The notes: generated by a model from the letters alone, not told the origin. 64,000 bases of DNA from Rhodococcus oxybenzonivorans (GCF_003130705.1 NZ_CP021354.1:3100001-3164000); one strand, 5' to 3'; shown: positions 1-19,762, counted from the stretch's first letter. Program-made: numbers and translations.

Positions 1-1
1 C

Positions 2-10447
<10,446 letters not shown>

Positions 10448-10481
10448 GCCGATGCGTGCCCGCGGCCCCGCTGTGACCGGT

Positions 10482-10518
10482 GGGCCGGTCCGATTGCAGT
10501 GACGTAACGGACCGGCCC
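10482..10518 (+). terminator. Hairpin after the NRPS gene
   Basis: Perfect 11-bp inverted repeat (10482-10492 and 10508-10518, gggccggtccg and its complement) with a 15-nt loop, lying 35 nt after the synthetase stop and before the lipase. No U-tract follows, so termination is inferred from position and stem strength. Confidence 0.5.
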
Positions 10519-10575
10519 GGATACCGATAACACCGGGGAACTCGGTCACACTCGAACTCGATTCCAGGAGGCGAT

Positions 10576-11799
10576 ATGGGGCGCTCACCCAGCAAGGGCC
10601 TGTCAGCACGCGCCCTGCGCGCGGTCTTCACCGCGTGCGTCGCCGTGGCCGGCGCGGGAGGTGTGGCCGCCGCAGCACCGATCTATCCTGCCTCCGAGAC
10701 AGATCCCTTCTACGTGCAGCCGTCGAACCTCGAGTCCAGCGCGGCCGGGCAGCCGATCGCCACTCGGCCCATGCCTCCGCTACTCGCATTCCCCGACACC
10801 GATGTCTGGCAGGTGAAGTACCGCACCACCAATTCGCAGGGCCGCCCGATCTCCTCGGTCAGCACCGTGCTGGTACCGCACACCCGGCCGGTGGGCGGTC
10901 CGCTGCTGTCCTATCAGCACATCATCAACGCGCTCGGACCGCGGTGCGCGCCGTCACGCACCCTGTACACCAACGACCCGGACCTTCAGATCAAGGAGGC
11001 GCCGGCGCTGAATCTCGCACTGCAGCGGGGCTGGACGGTCGCCCTTCCCGACCACCTGGGACCCAACAGCGCCTACGGTGCGGCCAAGCTCGGCGGGTTC
11101 ATCACCCTCGACGGTATTCGCGCCGTTCAGCGGGTTCCGGAACTGAACGTCGCGGAGAGCCCTGTCGCGCTGGCCGGCTACTCCGGGGGCGGCATGGCGT
11201 CGGCCTGGGCTGCGGCTCTCGCGCCGGAGTATGCCCCGGAGCTGAATATCGTCGGGGTCGCCGAGGGTGGTGTACCGATGAACATCGGGAAGATGGCCAA
11301 CGGTCTGGGCATGCAGCCGCATCCCGCGTTCGGCCTGGCGATGGCGGCGGCACTCGGCCTCGAACGGGAGTATCCGGACCGGCTGCCGATCAGTGAGCAG
11401 CTCAACGATCGTGGTCTTGCCATGCGCAGCGACATGGCGAATGCGTGCACCAACGGCATCCTCGCGGCGGGCGCCGGTCGTAGTGCGACCGAGGTGGCCA
11501 AGACCACGGACCTCATGAGCAGTCCGCAGGCGTGGGAAGTACTCGACGAGAACAGTGTCGAGCTGTATCCCGGTGTGCCGACCGCGCCGATCTTCGAATG
11601 GCACAGCCCGACCGACGTGCTCATCCCCGTCGACTCGATCGAGACGACGATCGCACGGTACTGCGCGGCCGGTGTTCGGGTGCAGTCGGAACTCTTCCCG
11701 AGCCCCGACCACCTTTCGACGGCGGTCCTGGGACTTCCCACCGCCCTGGACTACCTGGACGCGCGGTTCCGGGGCGATCCGGCACCGAGCAACTGCTGA
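10576..11799 (+). CDS. Secreted triacylglycerol lipase (LIP family)
   Basis: Probable exported lipase of the secretory lipase (LIP, PF03583-like) family, hydrolysing ester bonds of acylglycerols outside the membrane. The 407-residue product starts with a basic N-terminus, a hydrophobic stretch and an Ala-rich cleavage region around residues 32-36 (AAAAP), a typical Sec signal. The nucleophile elbow GYSGG is centred on Ser203; a later H-S-P-T-D segment and the C-terminal P-D-H-L segment are suitable for the acid and His of the triad. The ATG at 10576 follows an AGGAGG-like site, which fixes the start. It is separated from the upstream synthetase by a hairpin, so it is probably its own transcription unit. 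Mycolata carry many such lipases; substrate cannot be told from the sequence. Confidence 0.85.
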   Translation: MGRSPSKGLSARALRAVFTACVAVAGAGGVAAAAPIYPASETDPFYVQPSNLESSAAGQPIATRPMPPLLAFPDTDVWQVKYRTTNSQGRPISSVSTVLVPHTRPVGGPLLSYQHIINALGPRCAPSRTLYTNDPDLQIKEAPALNLALQRGWTVALPDHLGPNSAYGAAKLGGFITLDGIRAVQRVPELNVAESPVALAGYSGGGMASAWAAALAPEYAPELNIVGVAEGGVPMNIGKMANGLGMQPHPAFGLAMAAALGLEREYPDRLPISEQLNDRGLAMRSDMANACTNGILAAGAGRSATEVAKTTDLMSSPQAWEVLDENSVELYPGVPTAPIFEWHSPTDVLIPVDSIETTIARYCAAGVRVQSELFPSPDHLSTAVLGLPTALDYLDARFRGDPAPSNC

Positions 11800-11802
11800 C
11801 CG

Positions 11803-11822
11803 ACCGCCCCACTCCGGGCGGT
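11803..11822 (+). terminator. Short hairpin after the lipase gene
   Basis: A 7-bp stem (accgccc / gggcggt) with a 6-nt loop starts 3 nt after the lipase stop codon. No U-run follows, so it is a weak terminator candidate. Confidence 0.4.
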
Positions 11823-11914
11823 GACATGCGTGCTCGTCATCGGATTGTGTTCTGCCTGAACGGCGTCCGGATAGCGCGGCGTTTGAGCCCCGGAAACCAC
11901 GGGTACCCAAAATT

Positions 11915-12604
11915 ATGCATGCCAGCGCACTCAATGCAGTCGTGACGGGATCGGACTCGGGGATCGGCCGGGCGGTCGCACTGGCACTCGCGGACGATGG
12001 TTTCCACCTCGGGCTGGCATACGCCACGGATCGCGACCGCGCGGAGGTCACGGCCCGCGAGGTGAGGGCCAGGTCGGTGCGCGCGGTGGTGCGGAAGATC
12101 GACCTCGCCGAGCTACCCCACTCGGCCACCGCGGTCGATGAGTTCGCCCGGGAACTCGGCGGAATCGGTGTCCTCGTCAGCTGCCCGGGCAGCACAGCCG
12201 TCGAATGCATACAACGTGGTGTCCGGTACATGATCGCCGGCGGGCAAGGTGGCCGCATAGTGAACATCACCGCATCAGCGTCGTCGCTCGGCGGGCTGAC
12301 CGGTCTCCTCGCCGCCGAGTTGTCGCGGTACTCCGTCACCGTCAATTCCGTCGTCGTCCCCGCCGCGGATCCCGCGTTCCCGTCCCCGGGCCGCGACGAC
12401 GGGGAAGCCGCCACCGTCGCGTCGTACCTCACAGCGCCAGCCGCGATGTTCGTGACGGGCGCCCAGTACACGGTGGAAGGGCGCCGAGTCACCATTACCC
12501 CGCACAGCCTGACCGACCCCGGCCCTCGCCGTCCCGGTCCTCGGGGAAGCGACCGCATCCGCTCCTACGCGGGTCGCTGGGCACCGACCCGGTGGACTCG
12601 CTGA
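11915..12604 (+). pseudogene. Short-chain dehydrogenase remnant lacking catalytic residues
   Basis: The open frame of 229 codons reads as a classical SDR with the cofactor motif (TGSDSGIGRA near residues 11-20) and the region around GGRIVNIT, but two in-frame gaps are evident against the family pattern. First, the N-N-A-G motif is replaced by S-C-P-G and roughly 18 residues that should follow are absent. Second, the segment that should hold the catalytic Tyr-x-x-x-Lys between IVNIT and the next helix (GLLAAEL) is missing. The C-terminal Pro/Arg-rich tail is not SDR-like. It could still make a protein that binds NADP(H), but catalysis by the usual mechanism is not possible. A decayed reductase is the simplest reading. 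Start taken at the ATG; no strong ribosome site is seen. Confidence 0.7.
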
Positions 12605-12687
12605 CCCTCCGTTGTGCGAAAACTCGGTGCAGGACGAGCGTCGCTGTACCGTTGTTCCAGGGGGCGTGAAATGAGAGTGACGGCTTC

Positions 12688-15009
12688 ATGCAGCCCGCAG
12701 CGAAGATCAAGGTGGGGAATCTGCCTCACGAGCTGACGAGTTTCGTCGGTCGGCGTCGAGAGATCGCAGAAGCGCGCGGCCTGCTGGCCACCTCACGCCT
12801 GGTCACACTCACCGGAATCGGAGGAGTCGGCAAGACCAGGCTGGCCCTGCGAGTTGCTCTCGATTCGAGTCGGGCATTCGAGGACGGTGTGTGGCTGGTC
12901 GAACTGGGCGAACTCGAGGAAGACGCCCTGGTGGTCGGTGCCGTGGTGGCAGCTCTGAAGCTGCGTGAGCAGCAATCCGAGGCACCCGAGGTGGTATTGC
13001 GGGAGTTCCTGGAGCCACGGTGCGCGCTGCTGGTCCTCGACAACTGCGAACATCTCGTGGATGCCGTCGCCGGCCTGACCGAGTTCTTGCTGCGAAGCTG
13101 CCCGGAACTGCGGATCCTCGCCACCAGCCGGGAACCACTCGGAATCCCGGGCGAGGCCACCGTTCGGGTGCCACCGCTCACGCTGCCCCACTCGGGCCAT
13201 CCTGCGTCAGTGAAGGCTCTCGCCCAGTACGAGTCGGTCGCACTGTTCGCCGAGCGCGCCGCCGCGGCCGTCCCCGGATTCCATCTCACCGAGGACAACC
13301 GTGTTGCGGTCGTGCAGATCTGTCAGCAACTGGACGGTCTGCCATTGGCGATCGAACTGGCCGCAGTGCGACTCCGGGTGATGTCGGTCGAACAAATCCT
13401 TCAGCGGCTGACGGACCGCTATCAGTTGCTCACGACCGGATGCCGCGGCGCGCCCGCACGCCAGCAGACGCTCCTGTGGTGTATCGACTGGAGCCACGAA
13501 CTGTGCACCCCGCAGGAACGGGAACTGTGGGGAAGGCTCGCCGTCTTCGCCGGGGGCTTCGAATTGGACGCGGTCGAGAAGATCTGTTCAGGATCGTTGC
13601 GCCCCGCCGAGGTCGTCGACGTGGTCGCCTCGCTGATCGACAAGTCGATCCTGATCCGGGAAGAGGCCAGGGGTGCGGTGCGCTACCGGCTCCTCGAGAC
13701 TCTCCGCGAGTACGGCCGCGAGAAGTTGCAGGAGACCTCGGAGTTCGCGTCACTGCTGCGCCGGCACCGGAATTTCTACGAGCAATTGGCGGTGCAGGCG
13801 CGGTCCGAGTGGGTCAGCGCCCGACAGGTCAGGTGGATTCAGCGCCTGGACGCCGAGCAACCGAACTTGCGAGCCGCCCTGCATTTCTGCCTGACGTCAC
13901 CGAAGGAAGCGGCGGCGGGGCTTCGCATGGCCGCGGCCTTGTACCCGTTCTGGCGGTCGCGGGGACTGCTGAGGGAGGGCAGACGCTGGGTCGACCAACT
14001 GCTGGCTGTCCGCGGCGCGGGTTCCGCGGAGGAGCGGATCCGCGCCCTCTACGTGGCGGTCATGTTGTCCGAACTCAACAGCGAGGTCGAGGCTTCGTCC
14101 GCGGCGATCGAGGAGGCTCATACACTCGCCCAGGGGGTCGCTGACCCGATCTCGCACGCACTGATTGCTCATGCCGAAGGTGGTCGCGCGATGTTCGGCG
14201 GACATCTCGATGCGGCCCGGGCGAACTACGAGGCCGCATTGGCCGTGTTCCGCACCGACGACAATCTGCTGCACCTGATCTGGGGGCTTCTCGGACTCGC
14301 GCTGGCGACCGGTTCGACCGATCCGGATCGGTCCGCACAGTGTCAGAGCGAGATACTCGCCCTCACCGAAGCGCACGGCGAGTCGGTGTATCGCAGTTGG
14401 TCACTGTGGGCGGCAGGTATGTCGGCGTGGCAGCACCGCGACTTCGAGGGCGCGGAGGGTCTGCTGAAACAGGGTCTGCAACTGGCCGGGATGGTCGACG
14501 ACCGCATCAGTGCTGCCGGATGCCTGGAAGTGCTGGGCTGGATCGCAGTGGGTAGGGGAGACAGCCACCATGCTGCCGAACTGATGGGGGCCGCGCACGC
14601 GCTGGCGCATGCGGTCGGCAATCCGAATACGGTCTATCCGAACCAGCGCATCCATCATCTCGACTGCGCCGAACAGGCGCGACGGGACATCGGTGACCGC
14701 GCGTTCGAGGCCGCCTTCCATCAGGGAATGAACACCTGCCTCGAGGAGGCCGCAGCGGCTGTGCTGGGGACGAAGCAGCGCACGAATCCGAACACCGATC
14801 AATCGCAGACCGCCCTGACACGCCGCGAATGGCAGGTGGCCGAACTCGTCGCCGACGGGCTGACCAACAAGGCGATCGCCGCCACCCTGGTCATCTCGCA
14901 ACGCACCGCCCAGGGACACGTCGAGCACATTCTGGCAAAACTCGGCTTCACCTCCCGCACCCAGATCGCGGCGTGGGTCGTGGAGCACGCGCAGGATCGG
15001 CACGTCTGA
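12688..15009 (+). CDS. NB-ARC ATPase / LuxR-type transcriptional regulator
   Basis: A 773-residue signal-transduction regulator. An N-terminal NTPase carries the P-loop G-I-G-G-V-G-K-T (residues 43-50), a Walker B-like stretch L-L-V-L-D-N-C-E-H and the NB-ARC signature G-L-P-L-A-I-E-L. The middle is an alpha-helical repeat region of TPR type. The last 60 residues form a LuxR/GerE helix-turn-helix (LTRREWQVAELVADG... and TNKAIAATL...). It is strongly similar, segment by segment, to the C-terminal two thirds of the kinase fusion at 56167-59499; the two are paralogues, this one without the kinase. Such proteins sense a ligand through the repeats and activate transcription when ATP-bound. Its target is not evident from its neighbours. 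Confidence 0.88.
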   Translation: MQPAAKIKVGNLPHELTSFVGRRREIAEARGLLATSRLVTLTGIGGVGKTRLALRVALDSSRAFEDGVWLVELGELEEDALVVGAVVAALKLREQQSEAPEVVLREFLEPRCALLVLDNCEHLVDAVAGLTEFLLRSCPELRILATSREPLGIPGEATVRVPPLTLPHSGHPASVKALAQYESVALFAERAAAAVPGFHLTEDNRVAVVQICQQLDGLPLAIELAAVRLRVMSVEQILQRLTDRYQLLTTGCRGAPARQQTLLWCIDWSHELCTPQERELWGRLAVFAGGFELDAVEKICSGSLRPAEVVDVVASLIDKSILIREEARGAVRYRLLETLREYGREKLQETSEFASLLRRHRNFYEQLAVQARSEWVSARQVRWIQRLDAEQPNLRAALHFCLTSPKEAAAGLRMAAALYPFWRSRGLLREGRRWVDQLLAVRGAGSAEERIRALYVAVMLSELNSEVEASSAAIEEAHTLAQGVADPISHALIAHAEGGRAMFGGHLDAARANYEAALAVFRTDDNLLHLIWGLLGLALATGSTDPDRSAQCQSEILALTEAHGESVYRSWSLWAAGMSAWQHRDFEGAEGLLKQGLQLAGMVDDRISAAGCLEVLGWIAVGRGDSHHAAELMGAAHALAHAVGNPNTVYPNQRIHHLDCAEQARRDIGDRAFEAAFHQGMNTCLEEAAAAVLGTKQRTNPNTDQSQTALTRREWQVAELVADGLTNKAIAATLVISQRTAQGHVEHILAKLGFTSRTQIAAWVVEHAQDRHV

Positions 15010-15369
15010 CAACTGCGCGGCCGGGACGGGGATGGCGTCGCGGGGGCGAAACAGGTATGTGCCCGGGTCGATCGGCCGCTGTACTTTCCGGCGGCACGGG
15101 TCAAGCTCATACGCGTCCCTCTTTTCAGCCGGTACAACCCCCGAGGCCCCAATGTCCCCTACACCGCGAACGCACCGAAAGCCCGACTCCCACCGCGCTC
15201 GGCCCCCGATCCTTCGGCGGTCTCACCAGACCGACGGGTGTCGACTCCGGAGCGGGGGGAAACGGAGGTTGTTCGGCAGGGTGGGTCGGGGGACACCGCA
15301 CAGCAGGCCGTTACCTTTCGCGTCCGTGACGCCGACGGTAAGTCTCACCTTCGCCGGGCGGGTGACGGT
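15010..15369. other. Gene-free interval of 360 bases
   Basis: No convincing gene on either strand between the LuxR-type regulator and the DUF35 gene. Open frames here are overlapping shadows with unlikely Arg/Pro-rich composition. It probably contains the promoter of the downstream pair, but no clear -35/-10 or operator was identified. Confidence 0.5.
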
Positions 15370-15762
15370 ATGAGCCCGGAACGACACAGCCGCGGGCATG
15401 CGCTCGCAAAGGCGTGCGCGCTGATGATCCAACGCTGCCGCAGCTGCACGACCCTGTTGGCACCGCTGATGGCCACGTGCTCGACGTGCCAGGGTTCCGA
15501 TTTCGAGCAGGTGCCCTCGTGTGGTGTCGGTTCGATCGTCTCGTCCAAATCGATCGAACGTGAACGGCGCGGGCGGGATCGTGTCTCGGCCCCCTGCACG
15601 ATCGCGATCGTGGAACTCGACGAAGGCCCCTGGGTGTATACCTGGATCGACGGCGAGGTCCCTGCCTCTTCCTCCCAGCAACCCGTCCGTGTCGAGTTCC
15701 GGCCGGCGGCAGCGGCCGAGCAGCTACCCGTGTTCGCGATCCGTCCCTCCAGCGAGGGCTGA
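15370..15762 (+). CDS. Zn-ribbon / OB-fold protein (DUF35 family)
   Basis: Small protein of the DUF35 family: a rubredoxin-like zinc ribbon with two C-x2-C pairs (Cys23/Cys26 and Cys37/Cys40 counted from this start), followed by an OB-fold of about 80 residues. Family members act beside thiolases or acyl-CoA enzymes and are thought to channel or bind acyl-CoA. No thiolase is adjacent here, so the partner is unknown. The start is ambiguous: ATG 15370 gives 130 residues, ATG 15424 (M-I-Q-R-C) gives 112 and would still contain the entire zinc ribbon. It is followed after 3 nt by the next gene, so the two are probably co-transcribed. Confidence 0.75.
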   Translation: MSPERHSRGHALAKACALMIQRCRSCTTLLAPLMATCSTCQGSDFEQVPSCGVGSIVSSKSIERERRGRDRVSAPCTIAIVELDEGPWVYTWIDGEVPASSSQQPVRVEFRPAAAAEQLPVFAIRPSSEG

Positions 15763-15765
15763 CCC

Positions 15766-16089
15766 ATGCAGACACGTCCTGCGGTCGAGCCCGGCGAGAA
15801 GTACGACGCCGAATGGATCCGCTTCTGGCTCGGCCGGTGTGAATGGCTCGAGCGGACCCATTCGCTGAGTTCGGACGGCCGATGGATGGCAGTCTTCGCC
15901 ATTCAGTGGGCCCCGTTCGGCGGTGCCGCCGCGGCGGACCTGATGGAACGTTTCGGCGTCGAGCGGGAGCGTTTCCTGGAACTCGTCCTCACAGCACTGG
16001 CGCCGCGCAGCTCTGATCTGCAGCGGATTCGCGCGGTGAAAAGTCGTCTGCGGGCCTCCCTCGAGCACGCGTGGCGGCGGATCGAGTAG
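15766..16089 (+). CDS. Hypothetical protein, DUF3263-like helical region
   Basis: A 107-residue soluble protein not firmly recognised. The central part (A-A-D-L-M-E-R-F-G-V followed by a helix and several Arg) resembles the helix-turn-helix-like DUF3263 proteins of actinobacteria, in which a short recognition-type helix follows a W-rich N-terminal half. It starts 3 nt after the stop of the DUF35 gene, implying translation coupling. Cysteine content and codon use are normal for the region. Function unknown; a small DNA-binding role is a guess from the helix pattern only. Confidence 0.6.
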   Translation: MQTRPAVEPGEKYDAEWIRFWLGRCEWLERTHSLSSDGRWMAVFAIQWAPFGGAAAADLMERFGVERERFLELVLTALAPRSSDLQRIRAVKSRLRASLEHAWRRIE

Positions 16090-16100
16090 TCGCGCCGCGG

Positions 16101-18194
16101 TCAGTCGTGCAACAGATCGTCGAGGTGGATCGGTACCGCCCTGACCCGGATGCCAGTGGCGCTGCGCACCGCGTTCGCCACGGCAGCGGCCGCACCGACG
16201 ATCCCGATCTCCCCCGCACCTTTCGAGCCGATCGGATTGGCGTGCTCGTCGACGTCCGCGAGGCAGACGGCATCAAGGTAGCGGATGTCGGCGTGCGCGG
16301 CGATGTGGTAGCCCGCGAGGTCGTGGCTGACGATGTGGCCGAAACGTGGATCCCCGACGCTTTCCTCGTGCAGGGCCATCGACACTCCCATCGTCATGCC
16401 GCCGATGAGTTGGGAGCGGACCGTCCGCGCATTGACGACCCGTCCGATGGCGAACACCCCGAGCATCCGCTCCACCCGAATCTCACAGGTGTCGCGATGG
16501 ACGTGTGCCTCCACGAAATGGGCGCCGAACGAATGGAGTGCGAATTTTTCGGCGTCGGGATTACCCGGTGTCTCCGCACTCGCTTCCGCCCCCGGGTGCG
16601 GCGTCGTGCCGTGTGTGTCGCGGAACGCCCGGGCCGCGGCGACGACGGCACTGCCCCAGGAACTGATACCCGTGGAACCTCCGGCCACCGTGGCGGACGG
16701 TAGGTCGCTGTCGCCGATCTCCAGGTCGATCGCGTCGAGAGGACAGCCGAGGGCATCGGCCGCGATCTGGGTGAGGGCGGTCCACGTTCCGGTGCCGATG
16801 TCGACGGACCCGATCTGCACCCGGTACCTGTCCCCCTCGTAGCGAATGCGCGCAACCGACCCCGGTGACGTGTTCGCCGGGTAGGTCGCGGCGGCCACTC
16901 CGTACCCGACCGACCAGTCCGAGCCGGAGCGAATCCCGGCCTTGGTGTCCCGGTCGGCCCAGCCGAAACGTTCGGCGCCTTCGCGGAGGCAATCGACGAG
17001 GCGCCGGCCCGACCACGGGTGCCCGGACTCCGGGTCGGTGGCCGGCTCATTTCTGATGCGCAGTTCGATCGGGTCGATGCCGCATACCTCGGCGAGTTCG
17101 TCCATTGCGACTTCGGCCGCGAACATTCCGGGTGTCTCGCCCGGGGCCCGCATCCAGGACGGTGCGGGCACGTCGAGGGCAACGAGGCGATGTGAGGTGT
17201 ACCGGGCGGGGGAGGAGTACATCATCCGCGTCGGCACCGCCGCCTGCTCGGCGAATTCTTTGATCTTGGCGGACTGGGTGAGCACCTCGTGGGAGACGGC
17301 GGTCAGGTGACCGTCGGTGTCCGCGGCGAGCCGGATGTGCTGCAGCGTCGGGGCTCGGTAGGCGGACAGCGCGAACATCTGCTGCCGGGTGACCGCGAAC
17401 TTGACCGGCCGGCCCGGTACCTTCTGCGCCGCCAGCGTCACCAGCACGTTGTGCGCGTGAGGCAACCCCTTCGATCCGAAGCCGCCGCCGACGTGTGGTG
17501 CGATGACCCGGATGTCCTCCGGTTCGAGACCGAACACCGGCGCCAACGTCTTCCGGACCGAATGAACGCCCTGCGTCGAATCGTGCAGTGTCAGGACGGG
17601 GCCCGGTCCACCCGGCCGCCACAGGGCGATCGTGGTGTGCGGCTCCATCGGATTGTTGTGCTCCATGGCCGTGGAGTACACCTGGTCGACCGTCCGTGGG
17701 GCGGTGGTCAACGCCGCCTCCACATCACCGCTTCGCGTGTCGGTGGGAAACCCGCCATTCACTGTTTCCGGGGCGTAGAAGTCGCTCCGGTCGGCGCGGA
17801 AGTCGGTGTCGTGGTCACGCACCTCGTACTCGACTCGGATCAGGTCGGCAGCCTGACGGGCAGCTTCGGGCGACTCCGCGACCACCGCGCCGAGGAACTG
17901 GCCCCGGAAGTGGACCTCGGGGTCCTGCAGGATCGCGAGTTCACCGTCGGAGGTGTCCGCGAGCCGCGGCGCATCGAACACCGTCAGTATGGTGACCACC
18001 CCGTCCACGGCCTGCGCGTCCCCCGCATCCACGGCGGTGACCTTCCCGCGGGCGATGCTCGACAGGACGGGATGCAGATAAGTCGGATCCGGCACTGCGT
18101 GCTCGAAGGCATACCGCGCCGCACCGGTCACCTTGTCGTGACCATCGAGGCGCTCGGCGGGCGTTCCGACGACCCTCGGTTCGAGCAACGCCAT
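16101..18194 (-). CDS. Molybdenum hydroxylase, molybdopterin-binding large subunit (PaoC/YagR type)
   Basis: Catalytic subunit (697 residues) of a xanthine dehydrogenase/aldehyde oxidase-family enzyme that hydroxylates aldehydes or N-heterocycles at a Mo-cofactor. Family landmarks: the substrate-entry segment near the N-terminus (G-A-A-R-Y-A-F-E), the G-G-G-F-G-S-K-G Mo-pterin loop, R-A-P-G-E-T in the middle and the C-terminal G-S-K-G-A-G-E-I-G that carries the proposed catalytic Glu. Length fits the shorter periplasmic/cytosolic PaoC-type subunits rather than eukaryotic XDH. It is the third gene of an operon in the order 2Fe-2S, FAD, Mo, overlapping the FAD gene by one base. No Tat signal is seen on this subunit. 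Substrate cannot be assigned; an aldehyde is likelier than xanthine. Confidence 0.92.
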   Translation of the reverse strand: MALLEPRVVGTPAERLDGHDKVTGAARYAFEHAVPDPTYLHPVLSSIARGKVTAVDAGDAQAVDGVVTILTVFDAPRLADTSDGELAILQDPEVHFRGQFLGAVVAESPEAARQAADLIRVEYEVRDHDTDFRADRSDFYAPETVNGGFPTDTRSGDVEAALTTAPRTVDQVYSTAMEHNNPMEPHTTIALWRPGGPGPVLTLHDSTQGVHSVRKTLAPVFGLEPEDIRVIAPHVGGGFGSKGLPHAHNVLVTLAAQKVPGRPVKFAVTRQQMFALSAYRAPTLQHIRLAADTDGHLTAVSHEVLTQSAKIKEFAEQAAVPTRMMYSSPARYTSHRLVALDVPAPSWMRAPGETPGMFAAEVAMDELAEVCGIDPIELRIRNEPATDPESGHPWSGRRLVDCLREGAERFGWADRDTKAGIRSGSDWSVGYGVAAATYPANTSPGSVARIRYEGDRYRVQIGSVDIGTGTWTALTQIAADALGCPLDAIDLEIGDSDLPSATVAGGSTGISSWGSAVVAAARAFRDTHGTTPHPGAEASAETPGNPDAEKFALHSFGAHFVEAHVHRDTCEIRVERMLGVFAIGRVVNARTVRSQLIGGMTMGVSMALHEESVGDPRFGHIVSHDLAGYHIAAHADIRYLDAVCLADVDEHANPIGSKGAGEIGIVGAAAAVANAVRSATGIRVRAVPIHLDDLLHD

Positions 18195-19183
18195 CAGCGT
18201 GCCTCCTCGGCGAGGGAACGGAGCGTCGCGGACAGGACGCGTCTGGTGAGGGTCACCTTGAACTCGTTACCCGGCAGGGGGCTCACCGCGGACAGTTCGG
18301 CGTCGGCCGCCGCCGCGAAGGTCTGCTCCGTGGGTACGGAACCGTTCAGCATTTCTTCGGCTCGCTCCGCGCGCCACGGTCGGTGCGCCACCCCGCCGAG
18401 TGCGATCCGCGCAGAACTGATGCGGTCGTTCTCGATCGTCAGGTCCGCGGCCACCGACACGAGCGCGAACGCGAACGACGCCCGGTCACGCACCTTGCGG
18501 TACGCCGACCGGCTTGCCGCCAACGGCGGTGGAAGCTCCACCGCGGTGACGAGTTCACCGTGCGTGAGCTCGGTGTCCCGGTCGGGGCTGTCCCCGGGGA
18601 GCCGATAGAACTCGGCCAGGGGAATGCGCCGGTCGCCGTCGACACTCCGCACGACCACCACTGCGTCGAGCGCCGTCATAGCGACGGCCATGTCGGACGG
18701 ATGCACGGCCACGCAGTGCTCGGACGCACCGAGGATGGCGGAGTAGCGGGCATACCCTCCGAGAGCAGAGCAGCCGGTACCCGGTGCCCGTTTGTTGCAC
18801 GGTGTCGTCACGTCCTGGAAGTACACGCACCGAGTGCGCTGGAGGAGGTTGCCCGCGGTGGTGGCAAAATTACGGAGCTGACCCGACGCACCGGACAGCA
18901 GTGCCCTCGACAGCATCGGGTACCGCGAACGGACGAGTTCGTGCGCGGCCAGATCGCTGTTGCGGACGGTGGCACCGATTCGAAGTCCGCCGTCCGGGAG
19001 TTCGTCTACGTCGCCGAGGGGAAGTGCACTGACATCCACCAGTCGACCCGGCTGCGTCACACCGAGTTTCATGTGATCCACGAGGTTGGTGCCGCCGGCC
19101 AGGAAGCGCGCGTCGGGGTCCGCGGTGACGGTGGCGACGGCCCCGTCGACGTCGGTGGCCCGTTCGTAGTCGAACGGGATCAT
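18194..19183 (-). CDS. Molybdenum hydroxylase, FAD-binding subunit (PaoB/YagS type)
   Basis: Medium subunit passing electrons from the iron-sulfur subunit to the external acceptor through FAD. The 329-residue protein has the FAD-binding loop A-G-G-T-N-L-V-D near residue 30 and, unusually for simple CO-dehydrogenase-type subunits, a Cys-containing insert (R-T-R-C-V-Y-F-Q-D-V-T-T-P-C-N-K-R-A-P-G) that in PaoB-type proteins binds an additional 4Fe-4S cluster. The ATG at 19183 overlaps the stop of the 2Fe-2S gene (ATGA) and gives M-I-P-F-D-Y, the usual family start; the longer upstream frame is not needed. Together with its neighbours it forms a complete three-subunit enzyme. Confidence 0.92.
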   Translation of the reverse strand: MIPFDYERATDVDGAVATVTADPDARFLAGGTNLVDHMKLGVTQPGRLVDVSALPLGDVDELPDGGLRIGATVRNSDLAAHELVRSRYPMLSRALLSGASGQLRNFATTAGNLLQRTRCVYFQDVTTPCNKRAPGTGCSALGGYARYSAILGASEHCVAVHPSDMAVAMTALDAVVVVRSVDGDRRIPLAEFYRLPGDSPDRDTELTHGELVTAVELPPPLAASRSAYRKVRDRASFAFALVSVAADLTIENDRISSARIALGGVAHRPWRAERAEEMLNGSVPTEQTFAAAADAELSAVSPLPGNEFKVTLTRRVLSATLRSLAEEAR

Positions 19184-19734
19184 GCCTCCGCCGCCTGACG
19201 AATCGCGGCCAGAATATTCGTGTACGCGCCGCAGCGGCACAGGTTCCCGCTCATCCGTTCACGGATCTCGTCGTCGGTCAGCTCGGGCGGCGCCGTCAGA
19301 TCCTCGGTGACGTTGCTCGGGTGCTGCGCCCAGAACTCGTCGAGCATTCCGACGGCGGAGCAGATCTGACCGGTTGTGCAGTAGCCGCACTGCAGCCCAT
19401 CCTGCTCGACGAATGCCTGCTGCATCGCGTGCAGCTCGTCGCCGTCGGCCAGGCCGCGCGCCGTGGTGATGCGGGCACCGTCGTGGGCGACGGCGAAGGT
19501 CAGGCAGGTGGTGGCCCGCCGACCGTCCAGTAGTACGGTGCACGAACCGCACTGGCCGTGATCGCATCCCTTCTTGGGTGCCGTCACATCCAGATGCTCT
19601 CGCAGGGCGTCCAGCAGCGTCGTCCGCGTGTCGACCTCGAGGGTGCGATGTTCGCCGTCGACGTCGAGGGCGATCTTCGCGTGCCGTGCGCCGCGCGGAC
19701 CGGAAGGGTGATTCATATGTTGAGGCGTACCCAT
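19180..19734 (-). CDS. Molybdenum hydroxylase, 2Fe-2S subunit (PaoA/YagT type)
   Basis: Small electron-transfer subunit, 184 residues. The N-terminal plant-ferredoxin-type cluster motif is seen in G-C-D-H-G-Q-C-G-S-C-T-V, and the second, family-specific cluster in C-G-Y-C-T-T-G-Q with N-L-C-R-C-G-A-Y. All eight expected Cys are present. It lacks the twin-arginine leader of Escherichia coli PaoA, so the enzyme is probably cytoplasmic. First gene of the operon; the two following genes overlap it and each other, consistent with one mRNA and coupled translation. A second in-frame Met at 19716 is an alternative start. Confidence 0.93.
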   Translation of the reverse strand: MGTPQHMNHPSGPRGARHAKIALDVDGEHRTLEVDTRTTLLDALREHLDVTAPKKGCDHGQCGSCTVLLDGRRATTCLTFAVAHDGARITTARGLADGDELHAMQQAFVEQDGLQCGYCTTGQICSAVGMLDEFWAQHPSNVTEDLTAPPELTDDEIRERMSGNLCRCGAYTNILAAIRQAAEA

Positions 19735-19762
19735 GAGCCCAGATTCCGAACCGCATCTGCCG

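Noticed and set aside
10954..12558. 534-residue minus-strand frame across lipase and SDR remnant
   Set aside because: Spans two plus-strand genes and the intergenic hairpin; no family sequence.
15238..15369. Longer N-terminus for the DUF35 protein
   Set aside because: The extra 44 codons have no homologous features and no ribosome site; family members start near the zinc ribbon.
17289..18608. 439-residue plus-strand frame opposite the Mo subunit and FAD subunit
   Set aside because: Antisense shadow of two enzymes with intact motifs.
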